This document shows positions 12,111-25,394 of a stretch of DNA of 64,000 nucleotides, in pieces. The position numbers and the translations under genes are program-made. Numbering within the stretch: the stretch's first letter is position 1; each line of letters starts with the position of its first letter. Origin of the DNA: Chimonanthus salicifolius (taxonomy: Eukaryota; Streptophyta; Magnoliopsida; Laurales; Calycanthaceae); contig CM023540.1 in the NCBI GenBank assembly GCA_013350335.1, positions 43,755,222-43,819,221 of the forward strand. The letters are read 5' to 3'. Below the pieces are notes generated by a model. That model did no database searches, was not told where the DNA came from, and was given only the letters and a program-made list of their open reading frames with translations.

Positions 12111-13150
12111 ATATCTAGATGGCTCTCAAATAAGCATGACATAAATGTCTCTATCAAGTGTTTTACAATCTAATAATGTAAATATCATTTTTAGTTTCTC
12201 AAGTTTTTTAAGATCTACATTCATCAATTTATAAATAATAAAAAACAAGGAGAGTCGAATTTAATCCAAGGCTACATGTATTATTGAGAATTTTATACTT
12301 TTATTTATTTTAATGTTCAAAGTAGTGGTATTGTTCAATATTTTCTAAAATACTAAATAAATTCTAAAAATTATTATTTTTAAGGACCATTATCAAAACG
12401 ATATGTCTCCATCGTTGGTTTATCATATTGAGGAATTTATTTTCAAAAATATGTGATGAGCAATCACTGTTCATGAAAGAACTTAAAGGTGTGAACCACA
12501 TCCGGGCTAATAAATAAAGAGCACCATAAATTGAGAGGTGAGGGAAACAATAATACCTACTTTACTTCTTCTTCTTTTCTATTTTCGAAATTTGGTGTTA
12601 AATTGGTTTCTTTTTCTAACATTTAATTTAACTATACAAGTGTTATTAGGGTCATTTATTTGTCAAATCAGGTCTATAAATGGGTTTGAATAAAGATTTC
12701 GTCTGATAAGTTGAGCTCAGACGCTTACTTAAAGCCCATTAGGCTTCAAGGTCCGTTTGTTTTTGTAAATTAAAAACCAAATTATACAAATTAAAAGAAG
12801 ACTTAAAGTCCTACTATATTTTAAAATTTCATATCAAATTCATTTTTAGACATTTGATCTTAACTAGTCAAAATCGCTGCTGTCAAATCTTCTCAAGAAT
12901 GTCTGTCAACTTTAACTATTAAGATCAAGTGACTATAAATTGATTTTGGACTAAAGTTTTAATTAATACTATTTCCTTAAGTATAATTTCAATATGCACC
13001 GTTAGATTTTTAAGTTAGAAAAAAATGAAAAAAATTAGAGTAGAAAATAATGCCAGTGCAAAATAAACGGGCTTAAAACGTCGGGCTCATGTTTCGGCTT
13101 TAAAAGCCCGATGAGCTCTGAACAGCTTGGGTTTTTGTAGATATAATCGG
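12111..13150. other. Intergenic AT-rich DNA with AAAGCCC-type repeat pieces
   Basis: No gene is seen. Pieces at about 12665-12760 and 13065-13150 rich in GGGCTT/AAGCCC look like diverged copies of another small transposon family; related text is at 52440-52620 and 53270-53460. Ends could not be fixed. Confidence 0.4.
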
Positions 13151-13159
13151 GCTTGCTCC

Positions 13160-13895
13160 TTTTTTATACAACTTGGCCTGTGAAGTCTATTTTGGGTCAG
13201 GTTTTATTAGGGTTCAGGTCAACAATAGCCAACATATTACTTATTTATTAAATGGATTAGTCGGTTATGTTCTATTTTAGGTTCGAGTCACAAAATTTTA
13301 AACCTATAACCATTTAAAATGCTTGGGTTAAGTTTGGGTATGGCTGAAATCGGGCCGAAGTCAGGCCGGGTTTTTTAAAACGCAACCCGACCCGAATTAC
13401 TAATATATGGAACCCGACCCGATCCGACCCAAACTTTTGACCCGGACGTCTTGACCCGACCTGCATTTTGAACCTACTTTAGCCTACTTTTTACTGGGTT
13501 GGGTCGAGTCGGATTACCTTAAAAATCTCTCAATCCAACCTGACCCGAATTTAATGCGGATTTTCTGACTTCTCAACCCGACCAGCATGATTTTCGAGTC
13601 GGGTCATGCAGGTTTGGGGCAAAACCCGACCTGAGTTTCACCCCTAAGTTTGGGTAATCGGATCGGATCAAATTTTGCCAAGTCTATGTCAAGGTAGACC
13701 GGGCAATGGGTCAGTTGGGTCAGATAATTTTGGATTCAGGTCAACAACTCTCAACCCATTACTTATTTGTTTATTAAATGTGTTAGTCGGCTCAAGTCTA
13801 TCTCAAATTGAGTCCCAAAATTTCAAACCCAAACCCAATTAAAATACACAATTTCGGTTCAAATATCTTGTTAGATTAAATTTTGCCAGGTCTAT
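13160..13895. repeat. Tandem pair of a second GGTC-rich MITE-like repeat, first unit interrupted
   Basis: Two related units lie head to tail. Both contain CAGGTCAACAA, a TTACTTATTT motif, AGTCGG and an AAATTTTGCCA-GTCTAT end. The first unit is split by the hAT MITE at 13339-13646, so this pair is older than that insertion. Confidence 0.6.
13339..13646 (-). mobile_element. hAT-type MITE, copy 1, perfect 8-bp TSD
   Basis: The ends are TATGGCTGAAATCGGG and, in reverse, TAGGGGTGAAACTC. The element is flanked by AGTTTGGG on both sides (13331-13338 and 13647-13654). Between the ends are many GACCCGA/GGGTCGG motifs and no coding frame. An 8-bp duplication and short inverted ends fit a non-autonomous hAT element. 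Orientation is arbitrary, set opposite to copy 2. Confidence 0.85.
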
Positions 13896-14196
13896 TGACA
13901 TGAAGAGGCCTGAATGTTACGGTATTGGATCTTGCAATGAATCTATTTCAGTGGTTCTAAAATCACCATAGAGACTGATACGATATTTTATCTAAGACCC
14001 AATAAAGGTATGCATCAGCCAAAAATTGATTTAAATTTTTCTCTTTCAAAAAATTTGGACTGAGGAGGGCTGTAAAAAAGTCAATTCACGACGTTGATAT
14101 ATCTAGCATCTTGATTTCTACATATCATCTCAAATTTCTTTTTCCTTATAAAGTTACATCTTCATTGGTCACTGTAGATGATTTTCTCCATGCAAC

Positions 14197-14561
14197 TAGG
14201 GGTGAAACTCGGGTCGGGTTTTGGTCCAACCCTGCATGACTCGGCTTGAGAAATCAACTGGGTCGGGTCAGCAGATTGGGTCGGATTAAGAAGACAAAAA
14301 TCCACATTTAATTCGGATCGAGTTGAGGGATTTTCAAGTTAACCTAGCCAGACCCGATCAAATCCGACCTAACCCTCGTTAAAGTTAGATTAAAATGGGT
14401 TCAAAATGCAGGGTCGAGTCAGAATTCGAAGTTGAGTCGGTTATACTTCAGGTCGGATCGAATCGAGACATTCAGGTCAGAAGGTGGGTCGGGTTCTATA
14501 TTTTAGTAACTTTGGTAGAATTGGGTTTTAAAAAATCCGATCCGACCCGATTTCAGTCCTA
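14197..14561 (+). mobile_element. hAT-type MITE, copy 2
   Basis: The element starts TAGGGGTGAAACTCGGGTC and ends CCGATTTCAGTCCTA, which are inverted ends. Flanks CATGCAAC (14189-14196) and CATACAAC (14562-14569) match at 7 of 8 positions. It is rich in GGGTCGG motifs and non-coding. Confidence 0.85.
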
Positions 14562-15158
14562 CATACAACTTTAAAAATTTAATAAAAAATTACAACTTAT
14601 TTTACAAACAAATGTCTATCATTATTGTTTTATTTGATGGTTTAAAAGATCAGGTAATTTTCCATTAAAAATATAACAGATAATCTGTACAAAATCCAAA
14701 TATATTGGGTGGGTCCATCTTAAACTCTAAATCTGACCCAAATACCCAATCATTAATAAAATTCTCCGCCCACGGTGCATGACTACGGGCTCTTGTCATT
14801 ATTTTTATTCAATTTTTATAATTTATCTTTAACCTCCTCCAATTGGCTTCCATGACTTAAATTCATTTTTAAAACTCTAACTCAAATTTAATTTGGGCCC
14901 ATCCATTGGAGTTGGTAAAATAAAGTCATAGGTCAATCAATGTAATGATGTAGACAATTAAGTTGATATACATTGATTTATCATGTCTTAAGCAAAGGGT
15001 CACACAAAAAATGAATCTTCAACAATAAAATATGATTTACGTAAAAACTAATTAAAAATTATCTAATAATTTATGCTATATATATAGTTCGAATTAATAC
15101 AGTTATATATATAGTTCGAATAATACGTGCTTTAACCTTGAAAGAGTTGACCTGACAA

Positions 15159-15488
15159 TACGGCTCAAACTCGAATCAGGTCAGGTCAGATTTTAATAAA
15201 TTTAATCTAACCCATGTCAAAATTTTATTTAACCCATCTTGACCTGACCAGAATTCATGACCCGACTCAACTTACGTGGCATTTTATAATATAGTGCACT
15301 GCGGGTCGAGTTGAGTTACGTTGGATTAATTTTAAATTTATCAACTCAACCCGATTCAAATTTCATCCGAATTTTTATTTTCCCAACTCGACCCTGACCC
15401 AAAATATACAAATACATAATCAAACCCATTGATTTCTCAAGTCGTGTCATACGGGCTAGGTTAAAATTCAATACAAGTTTCAGCTCTA
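15159..15488 (-). mobile_element. hAT-type MITE, copy 3, more decayed
   Basis: Ends TACGGCTCAAACTCGAAT and GTTTCAGCTCTA correspond to those of the other copies. Flanks CCTGACAA and CTTGACAG match at 6 of 8. The interior has the same ACCCGAC/GGGTCGAG motifs. Divergence suggests an older insertion. Confidence 0.65.
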
Positions 15489-16763
15489 CTTGACAGTAAA
15501 AAAGCTCTCATCATAAAAGAAGGTCTTAAGTTCGATTCACACTTAAATTCTTTAAACCACTCCTCATGCAATTACTCCTTATCGACTTACCCGTGATTGA
15601 GAGATTTACACATACTTATGTGATTACTCTCACCTCTAAGGTACAGTGGATACACTAATGTTATAAAAAAATAGTTTGAAAACAAGACTTTTATTCAATA
15701 TAAAATGAAAATAAATTAAAAAAGTTATCCAAAATACATTTATAATTTAAATGAGTTGAGTTGCTCAAATAATATTTTAAATTGAATCATTCAAGTTGGT
15801 TGCAGGCTTGCAGCCCTCAATTAACTCATTAGTAGGAAGGAAGACTAGCAGATGGCAAGTGTTGGTGACGCATGTGGGCGCATCCAAGCGTGCGAAGTCA
15901 CGCATGCGCAACTCTTGTCTTTCCACGTATTGTATGTATGTAAGTTCGGATGTGTATCCTGACGGCAGGCAAATCTTTTGCCATATTGACTTCACATGCC
16001 TGTTGCCATCAATCCATTAATGTCTGAAAATGACTCCTCTCTCTCTCCTTCTCTTTCTCTCTCTCTATTCCTCTTCCATTAACACCTCTCCTCACAAACC
16101 TTCCCTTAACTCTTCTTAAATGTTCCCTTAAGGCCTTCTAACCCATCACTTTCACTCTCTCTCTAACTTCTCTCTCTAACTCTGTAAAACTATTGTACAT
16201 AGAAGCAGTTAGTTAACATTGGGATTTGAAGCTCGGGATGCCCTAATCTCCTCTCTCTCTCTAGTCTCTACTTCCTCTCTCCATCTCAAACGAAGAGACG
16301 AGGAAAGTGATTTCCTTTTGATGGGTTTTCTTGGATTATCAAATCGGTACCAATCAGATGGAAAACAAAGAATATGCAGAGAGAAAGAGAGAAAGAGAAA
16401 GAGCAAGAGAGAGAGTCAATCTGATGGCAGCACTGGGCTCGAGAATGACAGACAGAGACACAATTATTGGGACTCGCACACATCATTCACCCAACAAATC
16501 AGCTCCAAAATAATTAATATACTCACACATTCAAAATAATTAATATACTCACACATTCAAAAATCAATACCCAAAGATATCTTGTACTCTTGATTTTACA
16601 TTAATTGTACCTATACGGCTATACGCTTACCACGCAATCATAAATAATATAATTATTATTATTTCTTTTATGATTACAATATGAAGACCTAAAAATAGAA
16701 GTAAACCCATTTAGTCCACTTCTTATTCTTCTTTCTTTCTCAGTTTTTGGTCTCACAGAGTCC

Positions 16764-16805
<42 letters not shown>

Positions 16806-17490
16806 CTCTTAATCTGATAAAAATCTTAATAATTACGAAAATGATTGAATTTCGTCTCTTGTTTTGGATTATTATTGTTATAAATGAAGTAATGAACTGA
16901 GTCGGAGTAGCAGTCTGAGTCCAGTGTTCCTCCACTGGTCACGGGCGGGCAAAAATGGAATATCGTGTGGTGGTGGGTGTTGGGATGGATGGAGAAAGGA
17001 GAGAATGGGTGGGCACGCGTTTCCGAGAGGGCTAACATTAGCTGTGAGAGTAGGGTTGTACGGCGAGATTTCTGGCTGGCCAGCGGCGCTGCAATTAATA
17101 TAAAATGGGGAGGTGGATTTTATAAATTTTTATATGTTGGAGAGAGGGAAAAAGAGGGGTCAAGAGACAATACGAGGTCTGCCTTTGCACCCCCTTTTTT
17201 TGGTTTATTTGCTTTTTATTTTTTTTTATTTTTTTTCCTTTTTTCTTTCTTTCTGAATTTCTTCTACATGACACACTACTACCATTCCCACTGAAATACA
17301 TACGCGCAGGATAATTTGGAGACGATCGAAAACATTCGCCTCTCTTTCCCACGAAATCTTTCTCTCTCTCTTTCTCTTTCCCTTCTTTTCTGCACCCATT
17401 CCTATGACTCCCAAGACAGGGATGGAATTTTATCTTACTTTTCTTTTAAAATTATTCATTCATGGGTCTGTTTCTTTATGTGTGCTTTTA
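15489..17490. other. Non-repeat intergenic DNA, CT/GA-rich and promoter-like in parts, no gene confirmed
   Basis: Stretches at 16030-16170 and 17345-17395 are CT-rich like plant leaders. 16920-17150 is locally GC-richer with TATAAATTTTTATAT at about 17119. Open frames here (for example 16219-16539 and 17404-17811) resemble no protein I know; the second runs into a repeat. It could be a remnant 5' gene region or far-upstream sequence of the SRS gene. Confidence 0.35.
16768..16801. repeat. (TA)n microsatellite
   Basis: About 17 uninterrupted TA units. Confidence 0.9.
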
Positions 17491-17492
17491 GG

Positions 17493-18050
17493 GTGCTCTC
17501 TTCAAGTCCCGTCTGTTCTTCACTCTGCAGTTGAAGCTTCTGCGAAAAAATATAAAAATGTGTTGTTGACATGTTCTATATATTTATATTTAATTAAGGT
17601 ATTCAAGTATCGGTATCCCAATGATTTAATCCTGCAAACATTTACAAACTTTTCAATTCACACAAATCAAATAAGTTTAATAAAAGTGATGCTTGGAGTT
17701 AGCATAAATCAAAGAAAAGATTCCTATTTTCTAAGACGGATTCTTACCCGTCACCTTCTTCAAGTTGGATTAATCTCTTCAAGTCTAGTCTGCTCTTCAC
17801 TCTACAATTGAAGTTTCTGTGAAAAAATTATAAAAATGTGTTGATTACATATTATATAAATTTATTATTTAATTAAGGTATTCAAATATCTCAGTCAACT
17901 AATCCTTAAAACATATACAAATTTTTCAATCCACACAAATCGAATAAGTTCAATGAAAGTGATTCTTGAAATTAGCGTGAATCGAAAACAAGATCTTCAT
18001 TTTTTTAAAACGACTTATTGACCGTCAACCTTTCAAGGTTGGCCAACCTA
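17493..18050 (+). repeat. Direct tandem duplication, unit about 280 bp, two copies
   Basis: The unit from CTCTTCAAGTCCCGTCTG to the CCGTCACCTTCTTCAAGTTGG region (17493-17775) is followed by a diverged copy (17776-18050). Shared landmarks are TCTTCACTCT, AAAATGTGTTG, TTAATTAAGGTATTCAA and AATCCACACAAATC-like text. Non-coding; origin unknown. Confidence 0.75.
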
Positions 18051-18099
18051 TTAATCTCATTTTACTCACAAATTTCTCTCTCATCATGTTTCATGTTTT

Positions 18100-18320
18100 A
18101 ATGAAGTTTTTATTAAAGAGCTTTATTAGCATTATCATTATAAGTCTTTAATTTTTTAACTTTTTTTTGTTGTGCAGTTACTTTCTTTGTATGTATTTTT
18201 TTATCTCTATAAATAATATTAGAGGGTCTCTCCTTAATTAAGAGATACACACCAAATCCTCTGTGTGTTATTCTACCCTATCAATCTAAATCTCTTAAGC
18301 TACGTGTAAATCGTCTTTTA
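18100..18320 (+). mobile_element. LTR relic, copia-like, related to 29910-30130
   Basis: TATAAATAATATT, then GAGATACACACCAAATCCTC and TGTGTGTTATTCTACC match the relic at 29910-30130 (GAAGACACACCAAATTCTCT, TGTGTTATTTTGTTG). A TATA-like box followed by a short leader is typical of an LTR promoter. Outer ends were not found. Confidence 0.45.
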
Positions 18321-19500
18321 TGATCCTAAATGCAGTTTTATTATTTAAATATTTCAAAAATACAATATCTCAATAACATAAAAATTATGGTTTCATAATT
18401 GATAATATTTGTTAAGTTGTTATTTCATATCAAGATTTATAATCATGTATCTCAATTTATTAACTAAAATTAGTTAGATTTCTCATGAACTTATTGTCAC
18501 ATGCTAATGTTTAAAAAAATTATATTCATAGATATAGATAGATAGAGATATGTAAGAGTTGGATACTATTTAAGGGGAAATAATAAGCAGTAAATATCGA
18601 ATGTGGACCACACCATGCACCCGAGGTGCACAGTGAGGCAGGTTTTTGAGGATTTTAAGAGCCCATTTTAGACAGGATTTTGTATTATTGATTACAAGTT
18701 ACAACGAATGGGGCCTTGTTTGGAAAACAATTTTAATAATAATAATAATAAAATAGTGGGAGGTGTAGGTTCGAACGGTACAGACTTATTTTGGTGTGTT
18801 TAGTATCACTTATGAAAGTTTTAGTTGGACTGTGACTACAGTTTCTGACATGTAAATTTTTTTTAAAAAAGGTATGACACTGAAACTAATATTTTTAATG
18901 GATAATGGTTAGTCACTTTTAATTCATCATTTTACTTGTTTAATATAAAAAAAATTAATCTTATTAATTTATTTTTCTGACCAAGAAATTCAATAATCCA
19001 CTTGAATACAAAAGCATTAGATAATAAACAATGAAAATTGTTTTTTTTTCACTACCTTACAATGTAAGGCTAGTGTCTATTACCATATGTGAACATGACA
19101 CGATTTAATAATATAATATTAGACGTATCACAATCACATTGTATAGAGTTAGTTGTATACAACAGAAGTGCTCGAATATAAGCATTAAGATCAAAACCCA
19201 TGGCTTCAAAATCATATCAAGAGTAATTTACTTAAATTAATTTTTAAACTAAAATAATGAAATAAAACAATGACTTAATAAGAGATTAATATTTACAGAG
19301 AAAAATTGAGACAATTTTTTTTTTAAATTAGTAGAACAAAAACAAGATACATGAAATGTAGTTTTAGTTGAGTAGAATGTAGGGATGGCGATTGATTAAA
19401 TTGAGAATGATTTAGTATTGTACTATAATAAGTTTAGATATTCAGTTTGTATAGTAGGATTTTGCTTAGTTGAATTAAATATAACTAATAGGATAAGAAC
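18321..19500. other. AT-rich intergenic DNA, nothing recognised
   Basis: No open frame, repeat end or RNA gene is supported here. A GGTTCGAACGGT motif near 18770 recalls a tRNA/SINE B box but stands alone. Confidence 0.4.
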
Positions 19501-19509
19501 AAAGTACGT

Positions 19510-19830
19510 AAAATATTAAAAAAAAACTAGTAAAGTTTTATGTGATAAAAGACTCGCATCATTTTAAAGGATGATTTTATGTAATAGAGATGCACATCCT
19601 GGACAGATGAGTAGATTAATATTAAAAAATAGACTTAAGAAATAATTACATTAGAGATAATGTCAATAGATGACAGAGTAAGAAAAACTTCTGTAAAGGT
19701 GTTTTGGTCGTATAAATAGAAAATTAAAAATAGCCCAGTATATAGAGCTGAAATATTACAAAGTAGACTCATGACAAGAATTAGATGACAAAAATTAGAA
19801 CATGTGGATAGAATAGATTAAAAAATATAT
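19510..19830 (+). pseudogene. Decayed RTE-type LINE reverse-transcriptase C-terminus, probable
   Basis: With frameshifts and stops ignored, short matches such as IDDRVRK near 19670 followed by a VFWSYK piece recall the end of plant RTE LINE proteins (IDDKMRE, then LRWFGHV). An upstream EMHILDR piece may correspond to MRMLRWM. The match is weak and rests on memory of the family. Confidence 0.35.
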
Positions 19831-19839
19831 GATAGATAG

Positions 19840-21800
19840 ATGACTCGTCAACTTTATAGTCGGGTCGAATGAAGAAGTATAACTCAAAAAATCAATTCTA
19901 AGTAGATGAGATCTTGTACCTCTGAAAGTGAGAGTCCTGAGTTCGATTCTAATTCAATTTCAAATGTTTATTTTATGTAAAATAAACAAGTTTCCACATG
20001 CTTTAATGATTAGTCGAATACCGCAAATATACTACTCATAAAAAGACAATAATTTCTATATTGAGGCATTAACTTTTCCAAAGTTATTTACTGAATCTTT
20101 ATAGTCTCACGTGTATCCATATGAAATGTGTGCACGAGGAGGCCTAAATGAAACATGACATGCTTTGCAAATGGTGGAGTGTGGACCACCTTCTAACTCT
20201 GAAGTGGTGATGGATGGATGAGGAATCATACAAAATTTATACTACTATAAATGTGTAAAGGAACTTTTGGACTTCACATGCACTATTATAGTTGTAGTGA
20301 TGTATGTAGATATTAATATTAAGTAAGAAAATAAAAAAATATTGTTTAAAAATAATTAAAAAGAAAAAATTAGTTTCAAGAATTGATTTAGTGAGTTTAA
20401 AAGATTTCACATGTATTTATTACATTAATATTATTGTGTTTAAGGAATGATGATGATTAAAATATATTAAATTTATGAAAAAGTGTATTTGGTAAATTGT
20501 CTATATTTATCATATTTGTATCTAAAAGTAAAGAAAATTCATACAGAAAATGACTTAAAAATAGACAAAGGTATCTCATGACTAAATTTTTTTAGTTTGA
20601 ATTATTTAACCCACTTATTTTATGTGACTTTCTAAAGAATTTTGACCGTTCATTTATTGAATAGTTATAATTTGCTTTCATTTTATCATGCGACACAAAT
20701 ATAAAATTGAAAATTTCAACTAATGGCTAAGTAAATCTTTCTTTTAAATTCTCCGAAATCACAATACTTATGAATTCTAAAACTAAGAAAAAGCTAAAAA
20801 TAGAATAATGAAATTTTAAAATTAGACTTTTTGAACAGTGACAAATGTAAAAATTCATTAAAATAAGGTTAGAAATATTGTATAGGAGAGATATATAAGT
20901 TACACTAAAATAAAATAATAATGCACACAAATGAACGAGGAGAAAGGTGAAAGATCACAAACACAAAAAATAATAAGAAGTAGACGGAGAAGTGATTCTC
21001 CGTACTGCTCCAGCAATATTATCATCTTAATTAAGGGAAAGTGTCAAACTGAAAAATATTAACCTATTTTTAGCTATAAAGTCGATAATACTAGTGGACG
21101 AAGACCTCATGTGTGCGAATAGGATTACCCTTGTCCCGGACAAGGATCTAATCTCCTTCACCATGTTAATCATTTTTTTTAAAAAAAATTCTACACTCAG
21201 TCCATACTAAAGTGTTCGCTGAATCTCACCACGATGACCAAATAAGGATCACCTTATTAATAGTCAATAACTCTGTCTCATTAGAATCTAGAACCCCTCT
21301 TTATATTAGAAGTAGAACTGATTTGTGAAAAAAAATAAAGAGAGATTAAACCCGGATATTGGATTTGGTGAACGACACGGACTACTCCACCCTTATAATG
21401 CTATTATTTAAAAGTTGGAAGAATTCATACGAAAAATACTGTAAAACATAACAATAATAGTTATATAATTCAATTTTGTGACCATGAAAGATTTCAAATT
21501 CTACCGATTTACTGTTGCACTTGGGTTTTTTTTCATAAATCTTCATACTTTTAACATATTCAATTGTGAAGACGGCGCAAATGAATATTTATTTCAAACT
21601 AGACAAAATATATAAATTTCTACATTTAATTATACATACAGACAAAATTTCTAGTCAAACATTTTGAAAAAAAATACATGTACCTAATATGGAATTAATT
21701 ATTGAAGTTAAACATGAAAAATCTGTAGAGCTTTCTTTGGGTCTAAGTTTTCAAAGTCCCTATTTCATGCATGTGAGACTTTGTTTAATGGGCCATGGTT
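19840..21800. other. AT-rich intergenic DNA, nothing recognised
   Basis: No gene supported. An isolated GTTCGATTCT motif near 19940 resembles a B box of a SINE or tRNA relic. Confidence 0.4.
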
Positions 21801-21819
21801 ACAAACTTACAATCACAAA

Positions 21820-22100
21820 TAACATTTTTTTTATTAGTTGGCCATGGAAATATCATGGGTTATTAATAAGTCAATCTAAGTTCCATTTGTCCTCCATTTT
21901 CTTTTGAAAATTAATTTCAGATTTTGTTGATGGGTCATATCTTGAAAGCAACATTCATGTTATTAGTTGGCATGGAAATGATTTGGTTGAGCATTGACTA
22001 AGATTAACCACAGAAAGTTTTCAAAGAAAATAGATGGTTAGGAGAAAGTCAACTAAAGTTCTATTGGTCCTCAATTTTCTATGAATCTAATTTAGAAATG
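21820..22100 (+). repeat. Diverged tandem duplication
   Basis: AGTTGGCCATGGAAATATCA with a later CCATTTGTCCTCCATTTTCT is echoed by AGTTGGCATGGAAATGATTT with a later CTATTGGTCCTCAATTTTCT about 130 bp downstream. Non-coding. Confidence 0.5.
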
Positions 22101-24340
22101 AAGAGGGTTATTTTTTTTTTCTTTTTATTTTTAAAGGCCCAGTAACGTTTATCACACGTGTAATGATAAGAGGGTGATGATTAATTCAAGATATAAAACC
22201 AACAGCTAATTTGATTTTTAATGTTATGAGAGAAAATATGCTTTAATTTAGAGTTTTCTACCTTTTGTGAGATCATGATGCTATGTAGTTATGTAATTTT
22301 AAATTCACTCCCATATTTATAGAGATTTTATGAGATCATCAAATTCAAATTCCTAAATTTATGGTCATGATAAAGGGAAGAAGATAAATTTTAATCACCT
22401 TTAATTTGGTTAAATATTTTTCCATTTTTTTATATTTTTTTTGGCATGTCATATGAATGAAAATGAAATTACTTTTTCAAATATTATAGCGATTATGGCT
22501 CATTCAGCACAATATTCGTCCTTTTAGGCATTACATGCTTTCATGGTTTTACTTTAAGATGTGTATCGATACACAAACCCCAAAAGGCATTGTGGTGAGT
22601 GAAGGAAGAGGATGTTACTTAAATTTATGATCCGGACAACAATCAGAGGTGACGTGGGACTTCACTCACACCGTTACTCACTGATTTTCTCACTCCCTAA
22701 CCCGCCCACAGTCATGGATCTCTCTTCCTCCTCCTCCATCAGGTGATTCTTCTTCCTCTGTCTCATGGGATTCATTTTGGAGTATTTGTCCCTCCTCTAG
22801 TGTTGCGTAGGCAAAATCCTCTCTCTGCCATCTACGCGCTCTAAATTGGACGTTAATTATGGATTTTAAATGTTTTTATCTCCAATTGGATAACTTGGTA
22901 AAAGATTATGTGCGTTTCTCTTCACTGAATAAAATTTTATTTCTAGTGTGAAAGTTTTTTTTTTTTTTCAAGAAAAAGAACTATTTTCAGCAAAATTAAC
23001 TATATTTAAATATTTTTATTAAAAATTGTATTTTCCTGAAAGTACTTTTATTTTCATGCTTTCATAGGAATATAAAGATGAAAATCACTTAGGAGAAAGA
23101 AAAAAACAAACATTAAATTACAAATTACAATGATTACTAGAAGCCAAGTTTGCTAATCTTGCTCCCCTCAGTCCCTCACTGAGTCAGTGCCCAAAAAAAA
23201 CATTGATTTGATTTGCAAATCCTAATAATGGGCTGTTAACGTACTCTTCTTTATGTTTCCTATCCAATCCAGTAGACAGATATGGACGGCTTTGATTTTA
23301 AATCAGGAATATCCTATATCGTGGTCAACTCACCATCTTTTAATTTTATAGGAATCGAAATCTAGGTTGACATTAAGGTTAGATAGGGGAGATCATTTCA
23401 AAATTATTGGTTTATATTTTAAATAAATTAAATTTTATTTTAGTCCAGGAAATGGAAAATATATTGAAAATTGTTCATTTGTAAACATATATTGAAATAG
23501 CAACTTCATAGATCGAATATCTTTCTCAGATTTTAAAATACTAATCTATTATGATTTACTATATTCTATATTCTCTATCATTTTCCATAATTTTGTATTT
23601 TTTTTTTATAATATGAATATCTCTACCTGACATTGTAATTAGTGACACTATTTTGATAGTTAGACAATCAGAAAAAAAAAAAAAAAATCAATGCTGTGAT
23701 ATTGGTTCATATTTTGGGTGAAACTAAAGTATACCTCGGTATAAGAGTCCTACGTGGGACTTACTTAATGTTAAATCTAGTTCGGTAATTTTTATTTATT
23801 TTTTTGAAATTTAAAATTAAGTTTTTATAATTTTTATTTAATGTATCTTACAATTTGACTAATCATGATGTCATAATATTTGTTTAATAGTTTATTTAAA
23901 TCTTGAAAACTAAAGGTTAGTATGATTTAATTGGTCCTATTATTTAAAATTCCATGGATGTCATAATACTCTATTCATAGATATAATTTTAGTGATTATA
24001 AGATAGAATTCATCGTCTTCCACACACCTATCAGGACACGTAAACCTTTTACTTCGGCCAAACCTCGCCATCATCAGACAACATCTTATCTATATAAGAT
24101 CGATGCATGGTGTATCTTTTAGTTCCTACTAACATCACAAAATCACCTCAAACGAGTTTACGCCCGGCTGAACGTGCCTAAATAATTTTAATGAACCAAC
24201 ATGAGATGGTGCAGCAAGTGAATATATTATCAATAAATCTTAATCACTCAGCCAATGACCCTTATCTTTGTTCTTAGTGTCTTGAATTTGTTTCAGATGT
24301 CTATATTTAATGTGGATTTTACGTATGAGAAACTATAAAA
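22101..24340. other. Intergenic DNA with one promoter-like patch
   Basis: 22640-22860 is less AT-rich, with CT-rich text around an ATG at 22714 and a possible splice donor after CCTCCATCAG. No matching downstream exon was found. The rest is AT-rich with no recognised feature. Confidence 0.3.
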
Positions 24341-24344
24341 AACT

Positions 24345-24470
24345 TTGTGAAAAACCCCATAGGTGATATACATTGTCGTTAGGGCACATCGGGTTAGCCT
24401 ATGGATGCTCAAACTTGGCACATCCCACTTCGTGAAGCAAGAGAATACTCATAAGTGTATTTGACTTGTT
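24345..24470 (-). mobile_element. SINE-like repeat, same family as 36440-36600
   Basis: AAAACCCCATAGGTGATATA, CATTGTCGTTAGGGCACATC and CATCCCACTTCGTGAAGCAA line up with the copy at 36.5 kb. A tail of A on the minus strand is only weakly visible here. Confidence 0.5.
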
Positions 24471-24718
24471 ATTCAGATTAAATATAAATTAATCAAAACA
24501 TAAAATATCATTTCCTTCCAATATTTAAAAACATCTAAAAAATATTAAAATTTTGTAATTAAAATATGAAATTAACATATTTTTCATATATTAAATATTA
24601 TAATGTATTCTACGTGATTGAACTATTATGAAGGACACGTGATTCTACTGATCTCATATGAAAGCGACCAATAAAAGATGCGTCTGTTTGACAAAAGCAC
24701 AATTAATGAAAGAAAAAA

Positions 24719-24742
24719 TGTATATATATATATATATATATT
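24719..24742. repeat. (TA)n microsatellite
   Basis: A short run of TA units in AT-rich DNA. Confidence 0.8.
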
Positions 24743-25394
24743 ATAAATTATTATTTATATTTATATTAGGCTAATGCTATTCAAATTAATCTATTATTTG
24801 ATTTAATTGTGGCTTCATATCCTTGTTATAAAATTTAAGCACATATACTTGTCTTCAAAAGTATAAATGCATTGAGAGTTTTTATCAATTTAATTAATTT
24901 AAAAATTGTTTATTACATCATCTTAAATTCATTTAGACAGAGGAGTCGCTTTATATTACTAAATCTGGATAGAATTTCAACCACTAAATTTAAATATTTG
25001 CACATTAGTGAGAATATTTTCACAATTTTGCATAGATTTGCTATGCATCACCATTGTACATAAAAATTATATACAATCCAAAGAAAAAGGTACTTTTGTC
25101 AATTAAAGACGGTTGAATTTCAACATAATTGTTTTTTATTGGGATATTATATTTTTAAAATATTAAATTGATTATCATAAAAAAGAAATAAAACGATACC
25201 TTGACAATAAAGATAATAGTGTCTCAAGCTTTAAAAAATCACTTTAATGATGCAAACAAATCAACTTCATCTAAAAAAAATATAAAGTTAGAGTTAAATT
25301 ACATTGACCACTTATTTAACAAATGTATTGAATACTTGAACTGAATTAAACCCATTTAATAAATTAATTAATTGATAACTATTAAATGTGTTCA

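Noticed and set aside
13339..15488. GGGTC/ACCCG repeats read as telomere-like arrays
   Set aside because: They are irregular, differ from the plant TTTAGGG unit, and lie inside elements with their own target duplications.
16219..16539. 106-codon frame in GA/CT-rich DNA
   Set aside because: Low-complexity composition explains its length; frames are open on both strands here.
17404..17811. 135-codon frame starting MTPKTGMEFYL
   Set aside because: It crosses into a 280-bp tandem duplication and resembles no known protein; codon use looks random in its second half.
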